NCBI RefSeq assembly: GCF_002575655.3
Contig: NC_053037.3
Location: 322,117,294-322,181,293, forward strand
Source: Aegilops tauschii subsp. strangulata
Lineage: Eukaryota > Streptophyta > Magnoliopsida > Poales > Poaceae
Reading direction: 5' to 3'
Length of the DNA stretch: 64,000 nt
Part shown: positions 24,382 through 36,118 of the stretch, piece by piece
Numbering within the stretch: position 1 is the first letter of the stretch
Layout: the number at the start of each line of letters is the position of its first letter
Made by a program: the position numbers and the translations under genes
The notes under the pieces: generated by a model
Told to the model about the DNA's origin: nothing
Databases searched by the model: none
Seen by the model: the letters and a program-made list of their open reading frames with translations, nothing else

Positions 24382-27300
24382 TGGTGAATAAGACCACTGG
24401 TTTCAAGAAGGGCAAGGGTGAGAAGAACTTCAAGAAGGACGGCAAGGGAGTTGCCGCGCCCGGTAAATCAGTTGCCGGGAAGAAGCCAAAGAATGGACCC
24501 AAGCCCGAGACTCAGTGCTTTTATTGCAAGGGAAATGGTCACTGGAAGCGGAACTGCCCCAAGTACTTAGCGGATAAGAAGGCCGGCAATACCAGAGGTA
24601 TATATGATATACATGTTATTGATGTGTACCTTACCAGCACTCACAGTAGCTCCTGGGTATTTGATTCCGGTGCGGTTGCTCATATTTGTAACTCAAAACA
24701 GGAGTTGCGGAATAAGCGGAGACTGGCGAAGGACGAGGTGACGATGCGCGTCAGGAATGGTTCCAAGGTTGATGTGGTCGCCGTCGGCACGCTACCTGTA
24801 CATTTACCTACGGGATTAGTTTTAAACCTCAATAATTGTTATTTAGTGCCAGCTTTGAGCATGAACATTGTATCTGGATCTCGTTTAATGCGAGATGGCT
24901 ACTCATTTAAATCTGAGAATAATAGTTGTTCTATTTATATGAGAGATATGTTTTATGGTCATGCCCCGCTGGTAAATGGTTTATTCTTATTGAATCTCGG
25001 ACGTGATGTTACACATATTCATAGTGTGAATGCCAAAAGATGTAAGGTTGATAATGATAGTCCCACATACTTGTGGCACTGCCGCCTTGGTCACATTGGT
25101 GTCAAACGCATGAAGAAACTCCATGCATATGGACTTTTGGAGTCTCTTGATTATGAATCATTTGACACGTGCGAACCATGCCTCATGGGCAAAATGACCA
25201 AGACTCCGTTCTCCGAAACAATGGAGCGAGCAACCAACTTATTGGAAATCATACATACTAATGTGTGCGGTTCAATGAGCATTGAGGCTCGTGGTGGCTA
25301 TCGTTATGTTCTCACCCTCACTGATGACTTAAGTAGATATGGGTATGTCTACTTAATGAAGCACAAGTCTGAGACCTTTGAAAGGTTCAAGGAATTTCAG
25401 AGTGAGGTAGAGAATTAACGTGATAGGAAAATAAAGTTCTTACGATCAGATCATGGAGGAGAATACTTGAGTCACGAGTTTGGCACGCACTTAAGGAAAT
25501 GTGGAATTGTTTCACAACTCACACCGCCTGGAACACCTCAGCGAAATGGTGTGTCCGAACGTCGTAATCACACTCTATTGGATATGGTGCGATCTATGAT
25601 GTCTCTTACCGATCTACCGCTATCATTTTGGGGTTATGCTTTAGAGACTGCCGCATTCACTTTAGATAGGGATCCATCAAAATCCGTTGAGACGACACCG
25701 TATGAATTATGGTTTGGAAAGAAACCTAAACTGTCATTTCTGAAAGTTTGGGGATGCGATGCTTATGTCAAGAAACTTCAACCAGAAAAGCTCGAACCCA
25801 AGTCGGAAAAATGCGTCTTCATAGGATACCATAAGGAAACTATTGGGTATACCTTCTACCTCAGATCCAAAGGCAAGATCTTTGTTGCCAAGAATGAATC
25901 CTTTCTAGAGAAAGAGTTTCTCTCGAAAGAAGTAAGTGGGAGGAAAGTAGAACTTGATGAGGTACTACCTCTTGAACCGGAAAGTAGCGCAGCTCAGGAA
26001 GATGTTTCTGTGGTGCCTGCACCGACTAGAGAGGAAGTTGTTGATGATGATCATGAAACTTCAAATCAAGTTGCTACTGAACTTCGTAGGTCCACGAGGA
26101 CACATTCTGCACCAGAGTGGTACGGCAACCCTGTCCTGGAAGTCATGTTGTTAGACAACGGTGAACCTTCGAACTATGAAGAAGCGATGGCGGGCCCGGA
26201 TTCCAACAAATGGCTTGAAGCCATGAAATCCGAGATAGGATCCATGTATGAAAACAAAGTATGGACTTTGACAGACTTGCCCGATGATGGGCAAGCCATA
26301 GAAAATAAATGGATCTTTAAGAAGAAGACCGACGCGGATGGTAACGTGACCATCTATAAGGCTCGGCTTGTCGCTAAGGGTTATCGACAAGTTCAAGGGG
26401 TTGACTTCGATGAGACCTTCTCACCCGTAGCGAAGCTGAAGTCCGTCCGAATCATGTTAGCAATTGCCGCATTCTATGATTATGAGATATGGCAAATGGA
26501 CGTCAAAACGACATTCCTTAATGGTTTCCTTAAGGAAGAATTATATATGATGCAGCCAGAAGGTTTTGTCAATCCTAAGAATCCTGACAAGGTATGCAAG
26601 CTCCAACGCTCAATCTATGGGCTGGTGCAAGCATCTCGGAGTTGGAACATTCGCTTTGATGAGATGATCAAAGTGTTTGGGTTTACGCAGACTTATGGAG
26701 AAGCCTGCGTTTATAAGAAAGTGAGTGGGAGCTCTGTAGCGTTTCTCATATTATATGTGGATGACATACTATTGACGGGAAATGATATAGAATTTTTGGA
26801 AAGCATAAAGGTCTACTTGAATAAGTGTTTTTCATTGAAGGACCTTGGAGAAGCTGCTTACATATTAGGCATCAAGATCTATAGAGATAGACCGAGATGC
26901 CTCATTGGTCTTTCACAAAGCACATACCTTGACAAGATATTGAAAAAGTTCAATATGGATCAGTCCAAGAAGGGTTTCTTGCCTGTATTGCAAGGTGTGA
27001 AATTGAGCACGGCTCAATGCCCGACCTCGACAGAAGATAGAGAAAAGATGAGTGTCATCCCCTATGCCTCAGCCATAGGGTCTATTATGTATGCCATGCT
27101 GTGTACCAGACCTGATGTGAACCTTGCCGTAAGTTTGGTAGGGAGGTACCAAAGTAATCCCGACATGGAACACTGGACAGCGGTCAAGAATATCCTAAAG
27201 TACCTGAAAAGGACTAAGGATATGTTTCTCGTTTATGGAGGTGACGAAGAGCTCATCGTAAAGGGTTACGTCGATGCTAGCTTCGACACAGATCTGGATG

Positions 27301-27737
27301 ACTCTAAGTCACAAACCAGATACGTGTACATTTTGAATGGTGGGGCAGTCAGCTGGTGCAGTTGCAAGCAAAGCGTCGTGGCGGGATCTACATGTGAAGC
27401 AGAGTACATAGCAGCCTCGAAGGCAGCACAAGAAGCAGTCTGGATGAATGAGTTCATCACCGACCTAGGAGTTATTCCTAATGCGTTGGGCCCAATGACA
27501 CTCTTCTGTGACAACACTGGAGCTATTGCCCTTGCCAAGAAGCCCAGGTTTCACAAGAAGACCAGGCATATCAAGCGTCGCTTCAACTCCATTCGTGAAT
27601 ATATTCAAGATGGAGACATAGATATTTGTAAAGTGCATACGGATCTGAATGTCGCAGATCCGTTGACTAAACCTCTTCCACGAGGAAAACATGATCAACA
27701 CCAGAACTCTATGGGTGTTCGATTCATCACAATGTAA
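24375..27737 (+). pseudogene. pol: A pol, copy 2
   Basis: Translates identically to copy 1: in-frame TAA at 25416-25418, integrase D-to-N at 25260-25262, YVDD at 26754-26765, and knuckle, protease and RNase H motifs all present at +15,560. With two such interiors, any transcript crossing the array would carry the same dead integrase twice. Confidence 0.95.
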
Positions 27738-27769
27738 CTAGATTATTGACTCTAGTGCAAGTGGGAGAC

Positions 27770-29535
27770 TGTTGGAAATATGCCCTAGAGGCAATCATAA
27801 ATTGGTTATTATTATATTTCCTTGTTCATGATAATTGTCTATTGTTCATGCTATAATTGTATTAACCGGAAACCGTAATACATGTGTGAACACATAGATC
27901 GTAATATGTCCCTAGTAAGCCTCTAGTTGACTAGCTCGTTGATCAATAGATGGTCGTGGTTTCCAGACCATGGACATTGGATGCCATTGATAACGGGATC
28001 ACATCATTGGGAGAATGATGTGATGAACAAGAACCAATCTTAAGCATAGCACAAGATCGTGTAGTTCGTTTGCAAAAGCTTTTCTAATGTCAACTATCAT
28101 TTCCTTAGACCATGAGATTGTGCAACTCCCGGATACCATAGCAATGCTTTGGGTGTACCAAATTTCACAACATAACTGGGTGGCTATGAAGGTGCACTAC
28201 AGGTATCTCCGAAAGTGTCTGTTGAGTTGGCACGAATCAAGACTGGGATTTGTCACTCCGTATGACGGAGAGGTATCTCTGGGCCCACTCGGTAATGCAT
28301 CATCATAATGAGCTCAATGTGACTAAGGAGTTGGTCACGGGATCATGCGTTACGGAACGAGTAAAGAGACCTGCCGGTAACGAGATTGAACGAGGTATGG
28401 GGATACCGACGATCGAATCTCGGGCAAGTAACATACCGATAGGCAAAGGGAATGGCATACGGGATTGATTGAATCCCCGACATCATGGTTCATCCGATAA
28501 GATCATCGTGGAACATGTGGGAGCCAACATGGGTATCCAGATCCCGTTGTTGGTTATTGACCGGAGAGATGTCTCGGTCATGTCTACATGCCTCCCGAAC
28601 CCGTAGGGTCTACACACTTAAGGTTCGATGATGCTAGGGTTATAGGGAAATTATGTACGTGGTTACCGAATGTTGTTCGGAGTCCCGGATGAGATCCCGG
28701 ACATCATGAGGAGTTCCAGAATGGTCCGGAGGTAAAGAATGATATATAGGAAGTGAGGATTTGGACACCAGAAGTGTTCCGGGCATCACCGGTAATGTAC
28801 CGGGACCAGCGAAAGGGTTTCAGGGTCACCGGGAGGGGCCACCAGCCCCGGAGGCTTGCATGGGCCAAGAGTGGGAAGGGACCAGCCCCTGAGTGGGCTG
28901 GTGCGCCTCCCACCAAGGCGCAAGGCGCAGTAAAAGGGGAGAGGGGGGAAACCCTAGGCGCAGATGGGCCTAAGGCCCACCCTAGGGCGCCCCCCTCTCT
29001 GCCGCTCTTGGCCGCCCCCTCCATCCCATCTAGGGCTGCCGCCCCCTAGGGTGGGAACCCTAGAGGGGGCGCAACCCCCTCCCCTCCTCCTATATATAGT
29101 GCGGTTTTTGGGGCTGCCATACAAAAAAGTCTCTCTCTCTCAGCGCAGCCCTACCTCTCCACCTCCTCGTCTTTCGTAGTGCTTGGCGAAGCCCTGCTGG
29201 AGAACCACGCTGCCACCACCACCACGCTGTCGTGCTGCTGCTGGAGTTGTCTTCCCCAACCTCTCCCTCCTCCTTGCTGGATCAAGGCGCGGGAGACGTC
29301 ACCAGGCTGCACGTGTGTTGAACGCGGAGGCGCCGTTGTTCGGCGCTTAGATCGGAATCGACTGCGATCTGAATCGCCGCGTGTACGACTCCACCAAACG
29401 TGTTCTTGTAACGCTTCCACTTAGCGATCTTCAAGGGTATGAAGATGCACTCCCTCTCTCTCGTTGCTAGCATCTCCTAGATTGATCTTGGTGACACGTA
29501 GGAATTTTTTTGAATTATTGCTACGTTCCCCTACA
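27770..29535 (+). repeat. Right A LTR, intact
   Basis: 1766 bp from TGTTGGAAATATGCC to GTTCCCCTACA. It is the 3' LTR of the array and the only A LTR in the window without element B. TATA at 29091-29099. Roughly 3% different by hand count from the middle LTR beyond 28047, but identical before that. Confidence 0.94.
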
Positions 29536-30606
29536 AGGGAGTGGCACGATCTCATGGTCTAAGGAACATACACTTGACATTTAGAAAGTTATAGCAAATT
29601 AGACTAAGTGACATGATCAGATGCTAGGCTTATGATTGGGTTTGTCCATCACATCATTCTCCTAATGATATGACCTCGTTATTAAATGAGAACTCATGTC
29701 CATGGTTAGGAAAGGATAACCATCTTTAATCAACGAGCTAGTCTAGTAGAGGCTCACTAGGGACACAATGTTTGTTGTATCCACACATGTATTCGAGTTT
29801 CTAGTTAATACAATTATAGCATGGAGAATAAACACTTATCAAGAACAAGGAAATATGATAATAAAAACTTTATTATTGCCTCTAGGGCATATTTCCAACG
29901 GTCTCCCACTTGCACTAGAGTCAATAATCTAGTTTACATTGTTAAAAAATCCAACACCCATGGAGTTCTAGTGTTGATCACGTTTTGCTCATGGGAGAGG
30001 TTTAGTCAATAGGTTTGCAACACTCAGATTTGTATGAACTTTGCAAATCTCTATGTCTCCTTCCTCGACGTAGTCACTAATGGAGTTAAAGCGGCGTTCG
30101 ATATGTTTGATTTTCTTGTGAAACCTTGGTTCCTTGGCAATGCCTATGGCACCAGTGTTGTCACAAAAGATAGTCATGGGATCTGATGCATTAGGAACCA
30201 CACTTGGTTCGGATATGAACCCCTTCATCCAGACTCCTTTCTGCACCGCTTCTGAAGCATCTATATATTCCACTTCAGTTGTTGATGTTGCTACAACGCT
30301 CTGCTTGGAGCTACTCCAGCTGACTGCCCCACCATTCAAAATAGATACATATCAGGATTGAGACTTTGAGTCATCCAGGTCAGTGTCAAAGCTAGCATCG
30401 ACATAACCCTTTATGATGAGCTCTTCATCACCTCCATAAACGAGAAACATTTCCTTATTCCTCTTTAGGTACTTAAGGATATTTTTGACCGATGTCCAGT
30501 GTTCCACTCCTGGATCACTCTGATACCTACCAGCCATACTAATGGCAAGGCACACATTAGGTCTAGTGCACAACCTGACATATATGATAGAGCCCATGGC
30601 TGAGGC
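29536..30606 (-). mobile_element. Copia element C fragment (target of A)
   Basis: Minus-strand Angela/BARE-type remnant: LTR part 29536-29900 (TTATTATTGCCTCTAGGGC, then ATTTCCAACG where CA is expected), PPT complement GTCTCCCACTTGCA at 29901-29914, then RNase H and the end of RT. A ends at 29535 inside this LTR, so A inserted into C. C is truncated at about 30606, where Copia similarity stops abruptly. Confidence 0.85.
29989..30606 (-). pseudogene. C RT end and RNase H remnant
   Basis: Minus-strand frame with the Copia RT C-terminus (ASAMGSIIYVRLCTRPNV) from the truncation point, followed by RNase H with VDASFD, TTEVEYIDAS and CDNTGA. One in-frame TGA at 30352-30354 stands where related copies have Gly. 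Everything upstream of the RT end is missing. Confidence 0.85.
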
Positions 30607-31480
30607 GCTCCGGCTGACGAGCCGCTTCATTGCCAGCGTCAGTGAGAGGTCACGTCCGCTCTGAGCCGGCATCGTCAATGCGAAGCTGTCGATCTAGAGC
30701 AGCATGAATGCGGGCAACCACTTCAGGCAGGAAAGTGCGCGGGTGAGGGAGAGGTTTTTTGGGTGGGCCAGGGTTATCGGACGCGTGCGTGGCAGCGGTT
30801 CGGATACCTGCAAAGCCCCTGGATTTGCTTCTGGTTTGCAAGAAAAAGGACGCCAGACTGGCCCACGGACGGATACATAACCATGTTGGATGGCAAAACA
30901 CGTCTAGACCGCGTGGTCCGGATAGATGGGGCGGTTGAAGGCTCGCATTGGAGATGCCCTAATATTTTAAAGCATCTATAACCAGCCCCCTCAAATCATC
31001 CTGAAACATCCGTGTACACGACCAGTCAGTGTCCAGACAAAAGAGAGAGGAAAAAAGTGACACAACCAAACCCTTCATATCATCCTTATACGTCTGTGCT
31101 GTCCACAAAGGCTCATATGCATATCATACACGTGAGGAGGAGGATATGAGGGTCCACAAACATTTGAGGGGCCAAATTTGCCACATCCGGCTATACATGC
31201 CCTTAGGATTAATACGATGAACGCCATCCTTTCCCATTTAACACTTGCAAAACTATCACCCGGCGTGTGATTTCCCGCATATTATTATTTTAGCATACTC
31301 GTCGAGAGACTAATTGTGTTGTCCATGATTTAGCCAAACTAGTTAGAAGTAAGATGTATGCGGGGTGGATGGAAGATCCACGCGTAGAGACTGTTGATAG
31401 TCTGGTAAAAGATACTATGGTGACAAAGGTCCATTCTAAATCTTGAATTGTGGTTCTCCCCCCTCCCCTCCTGCGTCGCT
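30607..31480. other. Unassigned sequence between C and G
   Basis: GC-rich to about 30960, then mixed. The piece around 30940-31010 (TTGGAGATGCCC, then GCATCTATAACCAGCCCC) resembles ends of cereal DNA transposons, but I could not find a matched terminal pair. Short open frames on both strands show no recognisable domain. No gene is called. Confidence 0.4.
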
Positions 31481-31730
31481 TGTCACACCCTGATTTTTGG
31501 CTCTTTCTTTTTCTTTTGATTTTCTGAGGTTTTTGCTTGAGTTTTCTTTTTCCGTGGCTATGTGGTCTGGAAACTGAAGAAGATGACCTCTTCTTTCTTT
31601 CCAGAGTGTCTTGTCATCCCCATATCCATCCCAAGACCTTGCCATTTTCATCCTAGCCCAACCCCAATATTCTTTCCTTGGGAATATTTCTTTTTCTATT
31701 AAAGGAATAATCCTTTTTGCCCTAGGTTGT

Positions 31731-32516
31731 GAAGCAACCTATATTTCCATCACTCCTAAAATTCCAAAATATTCCTCATAAATTGTTTGGGTCATATAGT
31801 CCTCAAATATGGCAAAATATTTCATTTGCCATGTTCCTCATCATGCTCAATTAATTCCTTTCCTATACTGTCCTAAATGGCAGTTTGTGAAGCAAGTGCT
31901 ATTTACCTTTGCCCAATTGACCCCAAACTTTTTGGACACCTTTTCATGTCCATATAATTGCCCCATGCCAAAATTCAACTTAATTTGCCTAGTGAATATT
32001 CCTGAGCAATTTTTCAAAGTTCCTGTCTAAGGGAATTGTTTGTGAAGGAAGTACTAGCTAGGATGGTCCAAATGAGTTGAACTTTTGCATGGTCTTTCAT
32101 ATCATCAAATAAAAGCTCTCCACAAGATTTGAGCTCATGCAATGCATCCATGTGAGCACAGCTTCAAATCTTTGTTTCTGTCCAAATTTTCAGTTAGTGA
32201 AGCAAGTATATTTTATATTGCTCCATTATTGCTGAAAATTTTCTAGGGCCTTCTCCTACCCATATAACCTATCTCCACAAGATTTGGGCTCATTTCATCT
32301 AGCCATTTTCCCTCAGAAGTTTTCCTAAGTTTCTGTCCAGAGAAGTGTTGTATGAAGGAACTACCATTTTGGCTTGGCCAAATGGCATGAAATTTTTATG
32401 GCACTCTCATATGCCCAAATCATCCTTCCATGTTCATTTTCAGCTCAAGTCATCACTCCTAGTGAGTGCTTCTTCCTGTTTTTAATTCTGGACCAAATTA
32501 AGTAGTTGTAAAGCAA
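31731..32516 (+). repeat. Six diverged repeats, 155-bp spacing, in the G LTR
   Basis: A GTGAAGCAA/GTGAAGGAA core recurs at 31731, 31889, 32044, 32199, 32354 and 32510, spaced 158, 155, 155, 155 and 156 bp. Around it repeat motifs such as CTGTCC, CCAAAT and CTCCACAAGATTTG. The units are well diverged but their spacing is kept. Confidence 0.8.
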
Positions 32517-33169
32517 CTATATTAACTAGTGGTCCAAATCCCTTCATAATTCGCAGGACTCTTGTCCCTTCTACCCTAAACCTCCCAAACATGAGCTCTG
32601 TCCCTTATCTCTTCTCTGCTCGCCACAACATCATGCAATAGTTTGCAACAACAAACTTTCAGAGATGAATCCCATCGATCCATAGCTCTTTTCTTTGATC
32701 CACCACCTCTCTCTGACTCACTGATGCAGGGACTAATCACCAGACATATCACGGGAGCCCCTCTTGTCCTCGCCATGCCAGTCTGCGCGGTGACCATCGT
32801 TTTGGCATGTTGTGAGCGTGTCCAGGACGTGGCTTTGCTCTAGCCCGGCTCGTGATCGTCGCGTTCGCTCGCCCGTGCATGTCTAGCAGGTTCCCCGTGC
32901 TGTTGCCGTCCTCATGGAGCCATTCCCCCTTCGTTTGCTTCCCCGGCAAGCCGTCTCCGTCGTGAACAGAGCGTGTCACGGGCGAACTGTAGCCGATCGT
33001 CTTTGTTTGCGCCGCGGCGTCTTCCTTCCCATGCCCCTTGGCTTGCTCTGCTCCGTGACCGCTGCGCCGCTGCCTCGTAGTGTCTCGTCCCTCCCCGTGA
33101 TCGTTGAGCATCGTCAGGGCCTCGGCCGGACGCGAGCGGCGGCACCCGAGCTCGCCCTCCTCGCCGCGC

Positions 33170-33180
33170 CTATATATAGG
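33170..33180 (+). promoter_or_regulatory. TATA box in the G LTR
   Basis: CTATATATAGG preceded by a GC-rich stretch, about 1.7 kb into the LTR. AATAAA at 35840 would then close a long R region. Both roles are inferred from position. Confidence 0.5.
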
Positions 33181-35951
33181 CCTCCACCGTGCCCTTCGAG
33201 CACACCAGCAGGCCTCCCACTCTCCCAGCTCCCTCCCCGTCCTCTCCCCGAAGCTCGAGAGCCCCTCCTGCCTCCCTCTGCCGGCATGGCCGCCGCCTCG
33301 GCCACCTTGAATTGGAGCAAGCCATGCTCTCTCCCCTCCTCCTCTCACCACCAGTAGATCCACCAAAGTATGCTGAGCCTCCCCACCCATTTGCCTCATC
33401 CCTGGAGCGGCCGTAGCCCCGCCCCCAATTCTGGCCGACGGCCTCCACCGCGGGCACCCAGGCCATCGTCGCCTCGACCTTCCCCGGCGCGCGGAGCCCC
33501 TAGATGGATGCGCCTCTCCACCCTGCGCAGTTTGGTAGCCGGAGCCTCACCGAAGGTGCCCGTAGCCGGCTAGGGTAGTCGCCGGCATCGCGCGGCCTCG
33601 CCCTCCTCTATTTTCCATCGGGAGGGAGAAGGAAGAAGGAAGGAGGAGAGAGAAAGCCCGGCGGGACCCACTTGGCAGCGAGACAAGCCCCAGCCCTGCC
33701 ACTGCCAGCGTGGATAAGTGGAAGCACATTCTACGCTTTGGGAAAGCGTATTTTCCTGGAATGCGCGACCTGCCGAGCTGCCAGGGGCCTGTCTGTGAAT
33801 ATTTTATTTACAGAATAGTCCCTGGTCTTCAACCCTTCATAACTTTCTGCTTGTAACTTCGATTGAGGTGAATCCAAAGCCTACTTCTTCGTCTCGTCGA
33901 GCTCTATCTTTTGGTATCATTTTCACTATGGGTTGACATACTGTAAATGACCTTTATACCCTTGCCCCTAATCAGCCCCCTCTGGGAGAGGAACTTTTCC
34001 GGCAATTCCTTCCGCGATCTTTCCGCACTTCTTCCCGGTGGTTTCTTCATCTCCAAGCAAGCCACAACACCCACTTGCATGATGGCCATGCAGTAGCCAT
34101 GGTTTTCAACTTGAATATTTAGTAAATGTCTGCTTGTTTTGATACGGTTATCGTTGTTTCGGTGAGGCTTATGGATTTGTGTTCACTTTCATGCTATGTT
34201 TTTATGCACTTGGTTATCATGTACTAGTTGCTAGTATTTCTGTCGTATGTCATGCTTGATAGTAGTAGTAGTGGTGTTCTTTCTGATGCATGTTTCCCGT
34301 CTGTTAGCAAGTACCGTTGATATGCATGTTACTTTGCATCCAGTTGGTTATGTGCTTACTTGGTAGTATTCTAGTTAAGTTCTTGCATGGAATTTATTTA
34401 TGATGCTAGTGGTCATGATATGCTCATGTGTAATGTTATGCTCGTTAGTTTGCCATGCTCATTTGGTTAAATGTTTCATTGTGGTTATGCTCGATGATTA
34501 TGTTGATATCATGCTCATGCATAGTAGTTGCATCATGTTGTTTTAATATGGCTCAGCTTATTGCATTCAAGTTTAATTGGACTTAAATGAACTTGAACAA
34601 CTGTTGGCCGAGTCATGGTGCCACCATATCGAGCTGACCAGTGCAACCACATTTGCCTTTTATGGGAAGGCCCTAATGCAGTCTATTGTCATGCCTCTCG
34701 CCGGTGCCTCCAACGAGGGAAGGTTATGGGCGCGCGCTACCCTGATCAGGTAGGCGGACATAAGCCTTGTGTGCCCATTGTTGTTGTAAGGTACCTTGTC
34801 CCCGTTTGGGACCATTTAAGTTTTGCCACGACGGTGGCCGTTGGATGCCTTTGGTAGACATAGGGGCCACCCATGACTTAGCCCAAAGGGGAGTTGGTCG
34901 GAGTGGCTGGGAGAGTGTGATGGCAATAGATCGGTTTTGTCGGAATGCCGTGGTCCACTCGAGTGGGAGTGTGAGGCCATGGATTCCATGGTGTGGGTAC
35001 AGTGTGCTAACCTCTGCAGAGTGTGTATTAAATCTATTGATAGCCGCCCCCGCGGATAAGGGCCCAGTTCGTAGTTGGTCACACTATGGGTCAACAGTAA
35101 TAATAATAATGTGCTTAATAACAACCCTGGTTTGATGATGAGAAAGAGGTTGGTTGTGATCGTGAGAGGATCACCGTGGTATCGAGGATACCGAGTAGTT
35201 GGATATTTGTGGTGTTATGCGAGAATCACGGGTAAAGGTCAAGCTCCTTATGGTCATGTAATGATTACTACGATATGGTTATACCAAGCTTGATTGGATC
35301 CTGAGATGATTGTGTGATGTCCGTGATGGTAAGTTGATGTATGTGATGGTTACGAGGTAACCCGAGCAGAGTAAGTTGGTGCATGATAGCTTCATCATGT
35401 TGCATGTTAGTATCATCATGTTCACATGTTCATGCCATGCTCGTATTGTTCTAGCTGTATCATGTCATACATGCCATGTTGCTCTGATAGTATGATGTTC
35501 ATCATTGCTAAGAAATATGTAATTGCCATGCTGTTGTTTGTCTTGATTGCTCTTGGTTGCTGTGAGCTTGTAAGTACATTCAATGTACTGACCTGGCGTG
35601 TCATGCCAGTTTGCAGGTCATGCCGGATTTGATTGCTTGTTTGCCGTGGATTCCTTGTTTGCGAGCTAGGATAAGCGTTCCAGCCAGAGTCCCTACGGAC
35701 TGGAGTTCATCACCATCGTCGTTGTTCCGCTGCTAGAGTTATTCCGCTGCTTCGTGTTGTTCTACTCCTTGCATGGAGCAACCGTGGCATGCGTAGTGTC
35801 GCCATGCTGATGTAATCCCCTCGTACCCATATAGACTGTAATAAAGAGCTGATTTGTTCTATGCTAAGCAGTGCCGTATTCCAGAAGACTTCTCCTCGAT
35901 CTCTGGGCTGGAATACGGGGCGTTCCGGTTTCCCTGAGCCGGGGTGCCACA

Positions 35952-36118
35952 GGCTTGGTATCAGAGTAGGTCTGGCTGTAGGACGCACTAGCCCACACGA
36001 GCATTAGAAAACGGTAGTACAGAGCCCAGTTGGTTTGTTGCACTTGATTGCTGCATTTGTTTGTTGCATAGCATGCATATAGATTAGTATCTGGTTGCTG
36101 ATAGTAATCTTGCGTGTG
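35952..36118 (+). mobile_element. PBS and start of the G interior, cut by D
   Basis: TGGTATCAGAGTAGG at 35956 matches initiator tRNA-Met. Only 167 bp of leader remain before element D. The rest of G is not recognisable after D, so G is truncated or rearranged here. Confidence 0.7.

Larger units (their letters stand above)
22481..27769 (+). mobile_element. Interior of Copia element A, copy 2
   Basis: Repeat of 6921-12209. PBS at 22482-22493, leader without genes to 23754, gag, pol, PPT at 27757-27769. One substitution from copy 1 was seen (22741 G). Confidence 0.95.
15561..28046. repeat. Tandem segmental duplication, right copy
   Basis: Right-hand partner of 1-12486. It holds the B interior, the B 5' LTR, the tail of the A LTR, the whole A interior and the first 277 bp of the following A LTR. 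The shared gag and pol lesions show that it was copied as DNA after the elements had decayed, not by a new retrotransposition event. Confidence 0.95.
31481..35951 (+). repeat. 4.47-kb LTR of element G (LARD-like)
   Basis: Starts TGTCACACCCTGATTTTTGG, ends GGGGTGCCACA and is followed four bases later by a tRNA-Met-type PBS, so it is a 5' LTR on the plus strand. Its length fits the very long LTRs of Triticeae LARD elements (Sukkula/Erika type); the family name is inference. It contains a six-unit 155-bp repeat (31731-32516), a TATA box (33170-33180) and AATAAA at 35840-35845. Several GC-rich frames at 32750-33600 overlap on both strands and look accidental. Confidence 0.75.

Noticed and set aside
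1..28046. Tandem copy as a pure assembly error
   Set aside because: Substitutions differ between copies, and the copies part exactly within an LTR at a biologically sensible recombination point. Long-read confirmation would still be decisive.
32749..33399. 216-codon minus-strand open frame in the G LTR
   Set aside because: It lies in a GC-rich stretch where several long frames overlap on both strands, has no domain and sits inside LTR sequence with its own TATA box. Chance frame.
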